Assembly (NCBI GenBank): GCA_002403305.1
Contig: DHHM01000017.1
Span: 1,565-65,564 of the forward strand
Source: Bacteroidales bacterium UBA4772
Lineage (GTDB): Bacteria > Bacteroidota > Bacteroidia > Bacteroidales > VadinHA17
Length of the DNA stretch: 64,000 nt
Direction of reading: 5' to 3'
Within the stretch, counting starts at the first letter, position 1, and every line of letters begins with the position of its first letter. The notes under the pieces were generated by a model. That model did not search any database and was not told where the DNA came from. It saw only the letters and a list, made by a program, of their open reading frames with translations. This document shows, piece by piece, positions 35,157 through 43,780 of this stretch. The position numbers and the translations under genes are program-made.

Positions 35157-35175
35157 CAAATATAAACTAGTTTAT
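35157..35175 (-). promoter_or_regulatory. promoter -7 box overlapped by a 14-bp perfect palindrome
   Basis: On the minus strand TATATTTG (35164-35157) is an exact TAnnTTTG box. ATAAACTAGTTTAT (35162-35175) is a perfect palindrome overlapping its upstream edge. This is the expected place for an autorepressor operator controlling the membrane protein/regulator pair. Confidence 0.5.
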
Positions 35176-35274
35176 GTTATAAACCTAATTATTTTATAGA
35201 TTATTTTTGAGATCAGACGGGGTTTTGACTTATTAAGTTGTATTATAGATATTTAACAATATAATAACATATTT

Positions 35275-35625
35275 ATGGGAGTGATCAGGATTGAGGATAT
35301 GGAGTTTTATGCCTTTCACGGGCATTACCGCGAGGAGCAGATAGTGGGCAATCACTTCATGGTTGATGTGACAATTGAGACTGACACTGACAGGGCAGGG
35401 AAGAGTGATGAGCTCAGTGACACCCTCAATTACCAGGCGGCATATCTCGTGGTGAAGAAGGAGATGGAGACCACATCAAACCTCCTGGAACATATTGCCA
35501 CAAGGATACTTGATGCTCTTTACAGGGAGATGGCCGGCATCATCAAGGCGACGGTAAAGGTGTCGAAGCTCAACCCGGTCATGGGCGGCAGGATAGGCAG
35601 GGTCAGCGTTGAACTGGAGAGGTAG
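35275..35625 (+). CDS. folB: dihydroneopterin aldolase
   Basis: Converts 7,8-dihydroneopterin to 6-hydroxymethyl-dihydropterin and glycolaldehyde in folate synthesis; cytoplasmic. The 116 residues cover the whole family: MGVIRIEDMEFYAFHGHYREEQ with the catalytic Glu near 22, LSDTLNYQAAYLVVKKEM in the middle, and KVSKLNPVMGG with the catalytic Lys near 100. Monocistronic, 96 bp before glnS. Confidence 0.95.
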   Translation: MGVIRIEDMEFYAFHGHYREEQIVGNHFMVDVTIETDTDRAGKSDELSDTLNYQAAYLVVKKEMETTSNLLEHIATRILDALYREMAGIIKATVKVSKLNPVMGGRIGRVSVELER

Positions 35626-35721
35626 CCCTCTCCTCCCGTCCTGCCAGTTTCGATCATGTGCCTCCGGTGCAGGATTTATCTCAAATACACCTATTTTTGT
35701 ACTCTCAATTTACTAAACTAC

Positions 35722-37422
35722 ATGAAAGAACCTGAATCAATATTAAAACCCGAGTCACAGCACTTTATTGAACAAGCGATAGAGAAGGACCTGAGTGAGG
35801 GCAAGAACGGCGGGCGTGTGCACACCCGCTTCCCGCCAGAGCCGAACGGCTATCTTCATATAGGACATGCCAAGGCCATCTGTCTCGACTTCGGTATGGC
35901 AGAGCAGTACGGCGGCAAGTGCAACCTCCGGTTTGATGACACCAATCCCACAAAGGAAGACGTTGAATATGTTGATTCGATAAAAGAAGATATCCGGTGG
36001 CTCGGCTTCACCTGGGAAGACCGCGAGTTCTACGCTTCTGACTACTTCGGAAAATTGTGGGACTTTGCAGTGTCGCTTATAAAGCGCGGTCTGGCATATG
36101 TCGACGACCAGAGTGCGGAGGCGATCTCCGGGCAGAAGGGAACGGTAACCCGTCCGGGGGAAGAGAGTCGTTTCCGCAACCAGGATGTCCGGAGCATTGA
36201 GGAGAACCTTGATCTCTTTTACCGCATGAACGAGGGTGAGTTTGAAGAGGGCAGCCGAGTCCTCAGGGCAAAGATTGACATGGCCTCGCCCAACATGCAC
36301 ATGCGTGATCCGATCATATATCGAATTCTCAAGACACCGCATCACCGTACCGGCAGCAAGTGGAAGGTCTATCCCATGTACGACTTCGCCCACGGGCAGT
36401 GCGATTACTTTGAAGGGATCACCCATTCACTCTGTACCCTTGAGTTCGAGGTACACCGGCCTCTCTACGACTGGTTCATCGATCAGCTCAAGACTGACGA
36501 CTACCGTCCGCGACAGATAGAATTCAATCGTCTCAACCTAACCTATACAGTCATGAGTAAGCGCAAGCTGCTTGAGCTGGTGAAGGACAAAGTTGTAAGA
36601 GGCTGGGATGACCCCCGCATGCCAACACTGTGCGGGCTGCGCCGCAGGGGTTACACCCCGGAGTCTGTCAGGCGCTTCGTTGACCTGATAGGTTACACCA
36701 AGGTGGAGGCCATCAATGATGTTTCTCTATTGGAATATGCCATACGGGAGGACCTGAATAAGCGCGCCCCAAGGGTCTTCGGTGTGCTCAAACCCCTGAA
36801 GGTGATCATCATCAACTACTCCGGGAATATCACCGAGGAGATGGATATAGAAAACAATCCCGGGGATGAAAGCCACGGCAGGCGCCTGGTGCCGTTCAGC
36901 AGGGAGCTCTTCATTGAACAGGATGATTTTATGGAGAATCCTCCTCACAAGTTCTTCCGTCTTGCCCCCGGCCAGGAGGTCAGGCTCAAGGGAGCTTATA
37001 TCATTAAATGCACCGGAGTCGTGAAGAATGATGCCGGGGAGGTCACCGAGGTACACTGCAGCTATGACCCGGAGACGCGCAGCGGCGGACCGCAGGCCGG
37101 CCGCAAGGTAAAGGGCACCCTCCACTGGGTGTCGGCCTTACACGCCCTCGATGCCGAGGTCAGGCTCTACGACAGGCTCTTCAGCGATGAGGATCCATCA
37201 GGGCACAGGGATGTTGACCCGAGGGAATTCCTCAATCCCGATTCGCTGACCATACTCTCCGGCTGCAAGGTGGAGCCCTCACTTGCTGAAGCAAAGCCGC
37301 TCGACAAGTTCCAGTTCCAGAGGGTGGGTTACTTCTGTGTCGATTATGACAGCAGGCCCGGCAGGCTCGTCTTCAACCGCACCGTCGGGCTGAAGGACAC
37401 CTGGGCCAGGATGAACAGATAG
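35722..37422 (+). CDS. glnS: glutaminyl-tRNA synthetase
   Basis: Charges tRNA-Gln. Class I signatures are complete: PPEPNGYLHIGHAKA (HIGH motif, residues about 40-54) and VMSKRKLLELV (KMSKS variant typical of GlnRS). The C-terminal anticodon-binding beta-barrel ends in FNRTVGLKDTW. Length 566. The start is ATG 35722 (MKEPESIL); the frame extends 22 codons upstream but those residues are not family-like. Its substrate tRNA-Gln(CTG) lies 95 bp downstream on the same strand. Confidence 0.97.
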   Translation: MKEPESILKPESQHFIEQAIEKDLSEGKNGGRVHTRFPPEPNGYLHIGHAKAICLDFGMAEQYGGKCNLRFDDTNPTKEDVEYVDSIKEDIRWLGFTWEDREFYASDYFGKLWDFAVSLIKRGLAYVDDQSAEAISGQKGTVTRPGEESRFRNQDVRSIEENLDLFYRMNEGEFEEGSRVLRAKIDMASPNMHMRDPIIYRILKTPHHRTGSKWKVYPMYDFAHGQCDYFEGITHSLCTLEFEVHRPLYDWFIDQLKTDDYRPRQIEFNRLNLTYTVMSKRKLLELVKDKVVRGWDDPRMPTLCGLRRRGYTPESVRRFVDLIGYTKVEAINDVSLLEYAIREDLNKRAPRVFGVLKPLKVIIINYSGNITEEMDIENNPGDESHGRRLVPFSRELFIEQDDFMENPPHKFFRLAPGQEVRLKGAYIIKCTGVVKNDAGEVTEVHCSYDPETRSGGPQAGRKVKGTLHWVSALHALDAEVRLYDRLFSDEDPSGHRDVDPREFLNPDSLTILSGCKVEPSLAEAKPLDKFQFQRVGYFCVDYDSRPGRLVFNRTVGLKDTWARMNR

Positions 37423-37495
37423 CCGGGAGTGCAGCGCAAAGAGCATATTGTTTGCGCAAAAACTGCGTTATAACAATATTCCGCGGAAAATACTT

Positions 37496-37503
37496 TATAT
37501 TTG
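37496..37503 (+). promoter_or_regulatory. -7 box of the tRNA-Gln promoter
   Basis: TATATTTG, an exact TAnnTTTG, ends 14 bp before the mature tRNA 5' end. No clear -33 TTG is at the usual distance. Confidence 0.45.
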
Positions 37504-37517
37504 CAGCCGCATAACAA

Positions 37518-37590
37518 TGCTCCGTGGTGTAATTGGCAACACGCCTGACTCTGGATCAGGAAAGTCTAGGTTCGAGCCCTAGCGGAGCAA
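37518..37590 (+). tRNA. tRNA-Gln (anticodon CTG)
   Basis: Acceptor TGCTCCG pairs with CGGAGCA (37583-37589); D arm GTG..CAC; anticodon stem CCTGA/TCAGG with loop CTCTGGA, anticodon CTG; T arm CTAGG-TTCGAGC-CCTAG. No encoded CCA. The 3' end from 37563 is copied exactly at 45048-45076, marking it as an integration site. Confidence 0.95.
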
Positions 37591-37591
37591 C
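37563..37591 (+). repeat. left direct repeat (attachment site) in tRNA-Gln
   Basis: These 29 bases (T arm plus 3' acceptor of tRNA-Gln and the next base) recur without mismatch at 45048-45076. Upstream the match continues weakly: TCTGGATCAG is also shared, with 2 mismatches in the 3 bases between. Confidence 0.85.
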
Positions 37592-37746
37592 TCAATTCCA
37601 CCCATAAAGCTCTGATATATAAAACGATCAGAACTTTTTCCTTTTATATCACTGAAACTATACTGAAACAAATTAACTGTTATGTCTTTTTGTTACCTCT
37701 CTGTTTGGTTTAAAAGAACGTCTATAATATTCTAAAATGCATTTTC

Positions 37747-37765
37747 AAAAATTTGACAAATTTTT
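37747..37765. promoter_or_regulatory. 19-bp palindrome upstream of the island lipoprotein
   Basis: AAAAATTTG-A-CAAATTTTT is a perfect 9-bp inverted repeat, 81 bp before the lipoprotein start, in a 255-bp AT-rich gap where I see no gene. Candidate operator only. Confidence 0.3.
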
Positions 37766-37845
37766 TATAACAATGGAAATGATATCTTAACTTGCTAGTA
37801 TTATTTTCAGAAATGTAAGATTAATGTTAACTAAACTTAACACTG

Positions 37846-38247
37846 ATGAAAAAGGCATTATCATTTATCGTGTTTCTTTTGCTTGCTATTGCATGCCAAA
37901 AGAATGAAGTTGAACTCACTGTCTCATCTGAATTAAAAAGTTATCAGGAGGAAACAAAATCAATCTCATTTTGTGATTCCATGTATATAATTAAAGATAC
38001 TCTTTCATGGAGGAAATTATCCGGTGATGAGAAATTAAAAGCCTGCCAGTTAACTGATTTAACATTGGACACAATTTCTACTTCCGATTTGGTAAAAACA
38101 TGCTTTAATTATCCGCTTTACTTCGAATTCTCATTGACAAATGACGAAGAAAAGTCGATTTCTTACATGATTGATTCTTATAATGGATTGACAGAGCTAT
38201 CGAAAAGATCTGATGGTGCTAAAGAATTAATGGAATTATATTCATAG
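37846..38247 (+). pseudogene. N-terminal half of split island lipoprotein (ends at in-frame TAG)
   Basis: 133 codons with an N-terminal signal MKKALSFIVFLLLAIAC (lipobox AIAC). No known domain. The frame ends at TAG 38245-38247, but the same frame continues after three codons into the ORF at 38257, with no shift (the two starts are 411 bases apart). The C-terminal GLTELSKRSDGAKELMELYS and the next ORF's FRLRYLELLLTNSTFMRQLD read like one continuous Bacteroidota lipoprotein. So this is most likely one gene of about 449 codons broken by a nonsense mutation, or read through. Strongly AT-rich. Confidence 0.65.
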
Positions 38248-38256
38248 ATTCCTGTT

Positions 38257-39195
38257 ATGAGTGAGAATAATAAATACAATTCTGATGAGCCAGGCATGCC
38301 ATTCCGACTTAGATATTTAGAGTTATTACTGACAAATAGCACATTTATGAGGCAATTGGATGAAGCAGGCAAAGAATCATTAATTACTCTATTCGAGAAA
38401 AAACGAAAGGAAAAACTGAATAATCCAGAAATTTATGGTAATTACAGTACAGAAAATATCAGTGGTTATATAAAGAAAATATTAATAATTCAGGAAGCTG
38501 TAAAATATTATTTTCTTGGTACTATATATGTTTATACTCCATTCAGGAAAAGCGTAACAGGAGATACTTATACAGACTTTACATCCACTGAAAAATATTA
38601 CGCCACAAAAAATGTTCTTGATAATTACAATGTTGTTTTATTGGACAGTGCCACACCAAAATACAATTGCCACAGTTATGCCTGGAATCTATCAAACGGT
38701 GGAGATACGTGTTGGATAGAAGCTACCATTCAGACCTTAAATGATAATCTTTCAAAGTATTGGACCAATGATTTATATTCTACACCCAAGCCAAACAATT
38801 CTTATGGCTATACAAGAGTTTTTTACTACAATGGGGACCATTCGGCATTGTCGCCATACGCTTCATATCAGTACACATCGAAATGGGGCTCTGGTCCATT
38901 AGTGAGACATTCTCCTACAGAAGTCCCTTCAGAATATGACCCGTCTCACAGAACCTATTATGGCAACCCGGGCATTAACGGGGAGGAGTATATAATATTG
39001 GGTAACACGTATGCTTATATGGTTCTTCCAAACATGAATTATGCAACATATTCCTGGAGAATAGAAGAAGATGATGACAGATACAGTATAGTATCACAAA
39101 GTGGAAATACCGCTTATATTCTATTTACCAGGGGAGGAACATTTCCTATTTATTGCGACATTTATAATTCTTATAGTCTTAATGGTGGTTACTAG
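38257..39195 (+). pseudogene. C-terminal part of split island lipoprotein (NCHSYAW protein)
   Basis: 312 codons in frame with 37846-38247. The central motif YNCHSYAWNLSNGGDTCW (about residue 135) has a Cys-His pair of the kind seen in papain-like or NlpC-like folds, but a full catalytic set cannot be assigned. The C-terminal 80 residues (GNTYAYMVLP to FPIYCDIYN) look like an Ig/PKD-type beta-sandwich. Lacking its own signal peptide, it would be useless as a separate protein, which supports the split-gene view. The TonB receptor starts 6 bp after its stop. Confidence 0.65.
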
Positions 39196-39201
39196 AAAGA
39201 T

Positions 39202-41730
39202 ATGAAGTCTTCATATTTAAGGGTATTTGCCTTAATCTTTTTACTCGGCTTCTACGGTTCAATGACGGGGCAGAAACGTGTAACAGTAAGCGGGAAAATA
39301 TCCGGCTATGCAGGAGAAGCCCTTACGGGAGCAACTATCATTGATGCACAGAATAAAAACAAAGGAACCTACTCAAACGCTAACGGATATTATTCTTTTT
39401 CCCTGACACCGGGAGAAGTGAGGCTTCTTTTTAGCTATGTGGGATATAAGGCTAAAGAGTTCATACTGATGCTGAAAAGTGATACTACGGTCAATGTCTC
39501 ACTTACAGAAGATAACAGTATTGAGGCAGTCACTGTTTATGCAAGGGAAAAATACAATAATGCCATGAACTCAAGAATGAGCGTCATAGAGCTGCCGGTA
39601 ACACAGATCAAAACAACACCGGCCCTGTTCGGCGAAACGGATGTGCTTAAATACATCCAGCTTCTGCCCGGCATTCAAAGCGGAGGAGATGGAAATGTGG
39701 GACTATATATCAGGGGAGGTAACTATGACCAGAATATGATCACTCTTGACGGGGCAACAATTTATAACCCTGAACACATGAAGGGATTTGTTTCAGTGTT
39801 CAATGCCGATATTCTTGACAGGGTTACAGTATATAGAGGCTGTTTCCCGGCAATGTACGGATCACGCCTGTCAGGGGTGGTTGACATAGGGATAAAGGAA
39901 GGTGATCTTAAAACTTATCACGGCTCAGCTACAATAGGGCTCCTCTCTGCCAAATTCAATCTTGAAGGACCTGTTGACAGCAGTAAAACTTCTTTTATAG
40001 TATCCGGACGGAGATCTTTTTACAACCTTATAACAAGTGCTTTCCTGAATGCTGTTTATGATAATACCGATGCTTTGACACAGTTCACTAACATGTATTA
40101 TTATGACATTAACGCCAAACTAAGCTGTAACTTTTCAGATAGTGATAAACTCTCATATAATTTCTATTTAGGACGTGATGAGATTGATTCCGATGGTAAT
40201 AAAACTGAGTTGCAGAATACAGAGGATGATAAGGTATACTCTATCAGCAGTAAATATGACAATAAGAATATTTGGGGAAACATTGTATCTGGTCTAAAAT
40301 GGAGCCATCTGTTCAGTGACAAACTATCATCAGGCACAATGTTGAACTATAGCAGATACCGGTACAATTTTACTGTAGCGTCCGACCAATCATATTCTGA
40401 AACCTATGTTGATGAAACCGGGGTTGATTCTTCAAATACTACAATATCTTCCGTGGGCTATCTGTCTGAAATTGATGATATTTCTTTAAATTATGATATC
40501 ATATATGCCCCTTCCGACAGGCATACTATCATGGCCGGCATCTCAAATTCACTTCAGCTCTTTAATCCCACGGTCTCTGCTTATCGTTATTCGGAAACAG
40601 TGGTAAACGGTATTAAGACGGAAGATGTGACAGATAATCCACAAGGAAATTCCCTGTTTATGAACAACCTGGCCTTATATGCGGAAGATGATATTGATGT
40701 TTCCAGGTTTCTCAGGGTAAATGCCGGGCTGAGGTTTAACCTGTATTTCATAACGGGGAGATCATACGCTTTCCCGGAGCCGCGCCTTAGTATGCGGATC
40801 TTATTGTCTGAAGGACTATCAATAAAAGGTTCTTATTCATTTCTTAGCCAGGGAATTCACCTACTCAGCAGTTCAAACCTTATAATGCCGTCAGATATAT
40901 GGGTACCGGTCACCGGTCCAATAGAACCTATGACCTCAGCTCTTTATTCAACAGGTATTTTCTTTGATCTGAAAAAAAAGGTCCATTTTTCTGTAGAGGG
41001 TTATTACAAGACTATGAACAATGTCCTTGAGTATAAAGAGGGCGTTTCTTATATCAATAATTCTGATGGATGGGAGAACATGGTTTCTGTTGGATACGGA
41101 TGGGCATACGGCCTGGAATTTTTAGTTCAGAAAAACACAGGACGTATTACGGGAAGCATTGCATATACCTGGAGCAAATCATTAAAAAAATTCGACAGCG
41201 CAGACAACATAGTTTATAACGGTAAAACATTTTATGCACGCAACGATTGCAGGAATAATTTCAGCGCAAACCTCACCTGGAAAATTAGCATGAAGTTTGA
41301 TATTTCCGGCACTTTTATATATAAAACCGGCAGCAGGGGAACTCTGGCCGAGACTATCTTAATTGCCAGAAATTTCATTATTTATACAAACGAAACTCCT
41401 AAAGGCGGAATTTATTCAAACAGTATGCCCTCTGGCACTTCTGTCACCAATCCTTCCGGTGCCGCCACATTTAACACGTATTATAAGTTATCATCATATT
41501 CTGTAAAGAATGGGTATAGGTTACCCGATTATCACCGGCTTGATATAGGAATGAACTATCATTTGTACCATAAGAAGGGTCTGAGTACCATTAATTTCAG
41601 TATCTGTAATTTATATAATCACTTTAATGTTTATTCAGTCTATCCTGCAAGTGAAGGATGTAATTATGTATTGAAAGGCTTGTCCCTGTTTCCGTTTATG
41701 CCGTCATTCAGTTATACATATAGTTTTTAG
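39202..41730 (+). CDS. TonB-dependent outer-membrane receptor of the island
   Basis: 842 residues: signal peptide, carboxypeptidase-regulatory-like domain (VTVSGKISGYAGEALTGATI, residues about 27-110), plug (TDVLKYIQLLPGIQSGGDG, about 148; YIRGGNYDQNMITLDGATIY) and a barrel ending in SFSYTYSF. It is not a SusC: the SusC plug signature is missing and no SusD follows. The partner is the DUF4249 lipoprotein that starts 1 bp after its stop. This receptor/DUF4249 pair is common in Bacteroidota and its ligand is unknown. AT-rich relative to the core. Confidence 0.9.
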   Translation: MKSSYLRVFALIFLLGFYGSMTGQKRVTVSGKISGYAGEALTGATIIDAQNKNKGTYSNANGYYSFSLTPGEVRLLFSYVGYKAKEFILMLKSDTTVNVSLTEDNSIEAVTVYAREKYNNAMNSRMSVIELPVTQIKTTPALFGETDVLKYIQLLPGIQSGGDGNVGLYIRGGNYDQNMITLDGATIYNPEHMKGFVSVFNADILDRVTVYRGCFPAMYGSRLSGVVDIGIKEGDLKTYHGSATIGLLSAKFNLEGPVDSSKTSFIVSGRRSFYNLITSAFLNAVYDNTDALTQFTNMYYYDINAKLSCNFSDSDKLSYNFYLGRDEIDSDGNKTELQNTEDDKVYSISSKYDNKNIWGNIVSGLKWSHLFSDKLSSGTMLNYSRYRYNFTVASDQSYSETYVDETGVDSSNTTISSVGYLSEIDDISLNYDIIYAPSDRHTIMAGISNSLQLFNPTVSAYRYSETVVNGIKTEDVTDNPQGNSLFMNNLALYAEDDIDVSRFLRVNAGLRFNLYFITGRSYAFPEPRLSMRILLSEGLSIKGSYSFLSQGIHLLSSSNLIMPSDIWVPVTGPIEPMTSALYSTGIFFDLKKKVHFSVEGYYKTMNNVLEYKEGVSYINNSDGWENMVSVGYGWAYGLEFLVQKNTGRITGSIAYTWSKSLKKFDSADNIVYNGKTFYARNDCRNNFSANLTWKISMKFDISGTFIYKTGSRGTLAETILIARNFIIYTNETPKGGIYSNSMPSGTSVTNPSGAATFNTYYKLSSYSVKNGYRLPDYHRLDIGMNYHLYHKKGLSTINFSICNLYNHFNVYSVYPASEGCNYVLKGLSLFPFMPSFSYTYSF

Positions 41731-41731
41731 T

Positions 41732-42691
41732 ATGATGAAAAGAGAGATTTTCATAATTCCGGTTTTTGTCCTGCTGCTTTCAGCCTGTGAAAAGACACTT
41801 GAATTCAGCGGCGGGATCACTGATCCGAAACTGACGGTCTGTGCGCTGGCCAGTCCAGATACAACCTTTAAGGTTTATCTGTATCAATCACTCTTTTTTC
41901 TTGATATTCATACATATTCCTCTCAATTTTACCTGGACTCTGATGCTGCCGTTCAATTGTTAGTTAACGAAACTGATTTATACAGCACCTCTTCTGATAC
42001 AATCGAAAGTATAGATCTTTCCGGTTATAAGCCGTTAATAAACGATGAACTGTCATTAACAGTTTCATGCGAAGGATATGAGACTGTTACAGCTCAGACA
42101 ACCGTTTTGGAGAGACCTTCTTTTAAGATAACAGACCATTACTCTTTATACAGTAAAAATCCGGTAGAGGTAATGAGTGATGGAATGATACATCCGATTG
42201 ATTTTTGGGGGACAGACACTGTTATGAATATCTCATGCATGATTAATGATCCGGGAAATGTAAGCAATTATTACAGGTTGAGTGTAAAAAGCATAGGGAG
42301 CACAAAGGAAGGCCCATTAGGGGTGGATGATTGGGCAACGGTCAAAGATATCTTCTCTTCAGATGATATACTTTTTGTTGATAACAATATATCTGTCTCA
42401 ATTAACGGGTGGCCAGAGCACTTTTCAAATGTATTTGATGACTCTCTGTTTGACGGAAAAGAATATACCTTTGCTGTAGAGTCAAGGCAAAGATCTGCTG
42501 CGTATTCATGGGTTGAGATTGAGCTTCAGCATATCTCGGAAGATTTATATAAATACCTGAAGAGTGTTGAACTGGCACAATGCTCAACAAATGACATTTA
42601 TGCCGAGCCAGTAAATATTTTCTCTAATGTTGGAAACGGCTATGGAATATTGGGTAGTCTTTCAGGCAGAAAGTTTTATTTACAGTTTTAA
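41732..42691 (+). CDS. DUF4249-family lipoprotein
   Basis: 319 residues with signal peptide and lipobox LSAC. The mature start EKTLEFSGGITDPKLTVCALAS and the two beta-rich domains are typical of DUF4249 proteins, which sit beside TonB-dependent receptors and may act as surface lid or periplasmic partner. Function unproven. The preceding receptor stop and this start almost overlap (TAGTATGATG). It is the last intact cargo gene on the left of the island. Confidence 0.85.
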   Translation: MMKREIFIIPVFVLLLSACEKTLEFSGGITDPKLTVCALASPDTTFKVYLYQSLFFLDIHTYSSQFYLDSDAAVQLLVNETDLYSTSSDTIESIDLSGYKPLINDELSLTVSCEGYETVTAQTTVLERPSFKITDHYSLYSKNPVEVMSDGMIHPIDFWGTDTVMNISCMINDPGNVSNYYRLSVKSIGSTKEGPLGVDDWATVKDIFSSDDILFVDNNISVSINGWPEHFSNVFDDSLFDGKEYTFAVESRQRSAAYSWVEIELQHISEDLYKYLKSVELAQCSTNDIYAEPVNIFSNVGNGYGILGSLSGRKFYLQF

Positions 42692-42699
42692 CTATTTCA

Positions 42700-42818
42700 A
42701 TTAGTGTTCCAGTAATTACAGGCGTGCTCACCAAATAACAGATTCTATCCCTTTTGCAGGCAAATGTCATGAATGTATTCGATACAATCAACAGCAAGAT
42801 GGACCAGAGACCTTTCAT
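42700..42818 (-). pseudogene. remnant: 5' end of a lipoprotein gene
   Basis: Starting at ATG 42818, which overlaps the stop of the acetyltransferase remnant (ATGA), the minus strand encodes MKGLWSILLLIVSNTFMTFA followed by C, a convincing lipoprotein signal. After about 25 residues the sequence loses protein-like character (the frame runs on to 42624 over the DUF4249 gene). The junction lies around 42700-42750. Confidence 0.45.
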
Positions 42819-42952
42819 AATTCTGTGCGATATACCAGTTTATCATCTCCGGAACCGTAGAACTCACGCAGGGTGGCTTCGAGCTCATAGCCGTTCTTCA
42901 GGTAGAATTGCCTCGTCGGTTCATACAGCGGCCTGCCGGAGGTTTCCCAATG
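42816..42952 (-). pseudogene. remnant: C-terminus of a GNAT acetyltransferase
   Basis: About 45 codons on the minus strand read HWETSGRPLYEPTRQFYLKN, GYELEATLREFYGSGDDKLV and YRTEL-stop. This is the end of a GNAT fold (the final beta strands, with the FY.K.GYE and FY..GDDK pattern). The 5' part is missing; it is cut at about 42952, where plus-strand quinoprotein sequence begins. Confidence 0.6.
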
Positions 42953-43417
42953 TGGGCTATAGCTCAATGTCCGGTCATTTACGGCAATTTGCTGATCCTA
43001 GCTTCCCTGGCCCCTGACGCGGGAGTCATTGCCTATAACAAACTTACCGGAGCAGTATCATGGAAAACACCTTCGCTTGGAAATGTGGGATATGTCAGTC
43101 CATCAATTGTCAAAGTAGACGGCAAAGACCAGGTTGTTATGATTACGGCATCCGGCGGTGGTTTTGGAAATGCTGCCCGCACCCCGAGTAATGTCGTGGG
43201 TATTGATCCTCAAAACGGAGCTGTACTGTGGACCTATTCAAACTGGAGTTCCTGGATCCCCACACCAAATGCTTTTGATGCCGGCCAGAACAAGATCCTG
43301 ATCGTTGGTGCTTACAATGCAGGTGCTGCGATGAACCAAATTGAAAAAAGCGGTGACAAATACAATGTGAAGGAGCTATATAGAACTGCGGATTTTGGGG
43401 AGCACACAAAACTATAA
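42953..43417 (+). pseudogene. remnant of a PQQ-type beta-propeller quinoprotein
   Basis: About 150 codons encode propeller blades: CPVIYGNLLILASLAPDAGV, IAYNKLTGAVSWKTPSLG, VSPSIVKVDGKDQVVM and GIDPQNGAVLWTYSNW. No start or signal belongs to it, and the frame stops at TAA 43415-43417, exactly at the left end of the IS3 element. Both ends are therefore lost. Full-length relatives are exported PQQ-binding-like propeller proteins. Confidence 0.65.
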
Positions 43418-43478
43418 TACTCCCCTGAATTGAGACCACTGGTTAAGGTTAAATTTGATAACTTTAAACCAGTGCATT

Positions 43479-43766
43479 ATGAAATCGAAAAGACAAAAAC
43501 ATTCAGCAGCCTTTAAGGCGAAAGTAGCAATTGAAGCATTACAGGAGCGGGAGTCTCTCATTGAGCTTTCCAAGAAGTATGGTATCCATCCGAACATGAT
43601 ATCACGCTGGAAGAAGGAGTTTTTGGACCGTGCGCCGGAGCTTTTTGACAAGCCGGGCCAGGATAAGAAGTAGGATGCTGATCTCGAGAAATTATATACC
43701 AAGATAGGTCAGTTAGAGATGGAGCGTGAGTTTTTAAAAAAAAACTTGAAGAAGCTGGGTCTGTAA
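43479..43766 (+). pseudogene. IS3 orfA (helix-turn-helix), interrupted by TAG
   Basis: The frame opens MKSKRQKHSAAFKAKVAIEA and has the IS3 OrfA helix-turn-helix (LIELSKKYGIHPNMISRWKK). A TAG at 43671-43673 follows DKPGQDKK, yet the same frame continues as DADLEKLYTKIGQLEMEREF and LKKNLKKLGL to TAA 43764, which is the normal OrfA leucine-zipper tail. The premature stop lies upstream of the A9 slippery site, so the OrfAB fusion transposase should not be made. Confidence 0.75.
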
Positions 43767-43780
43767 CTGAACGTCTTGGT

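Noticed and set aside
37846..43766. TAG recoding (stop reassignment) in the island
   Set aside because: Two in-frame TAGs suggested it, but the TonB receptor (41728-41730) and the split gene itself (39193-39195) end normally with TAG, and no suppressor tRNA is in the window. Decay is simpler.
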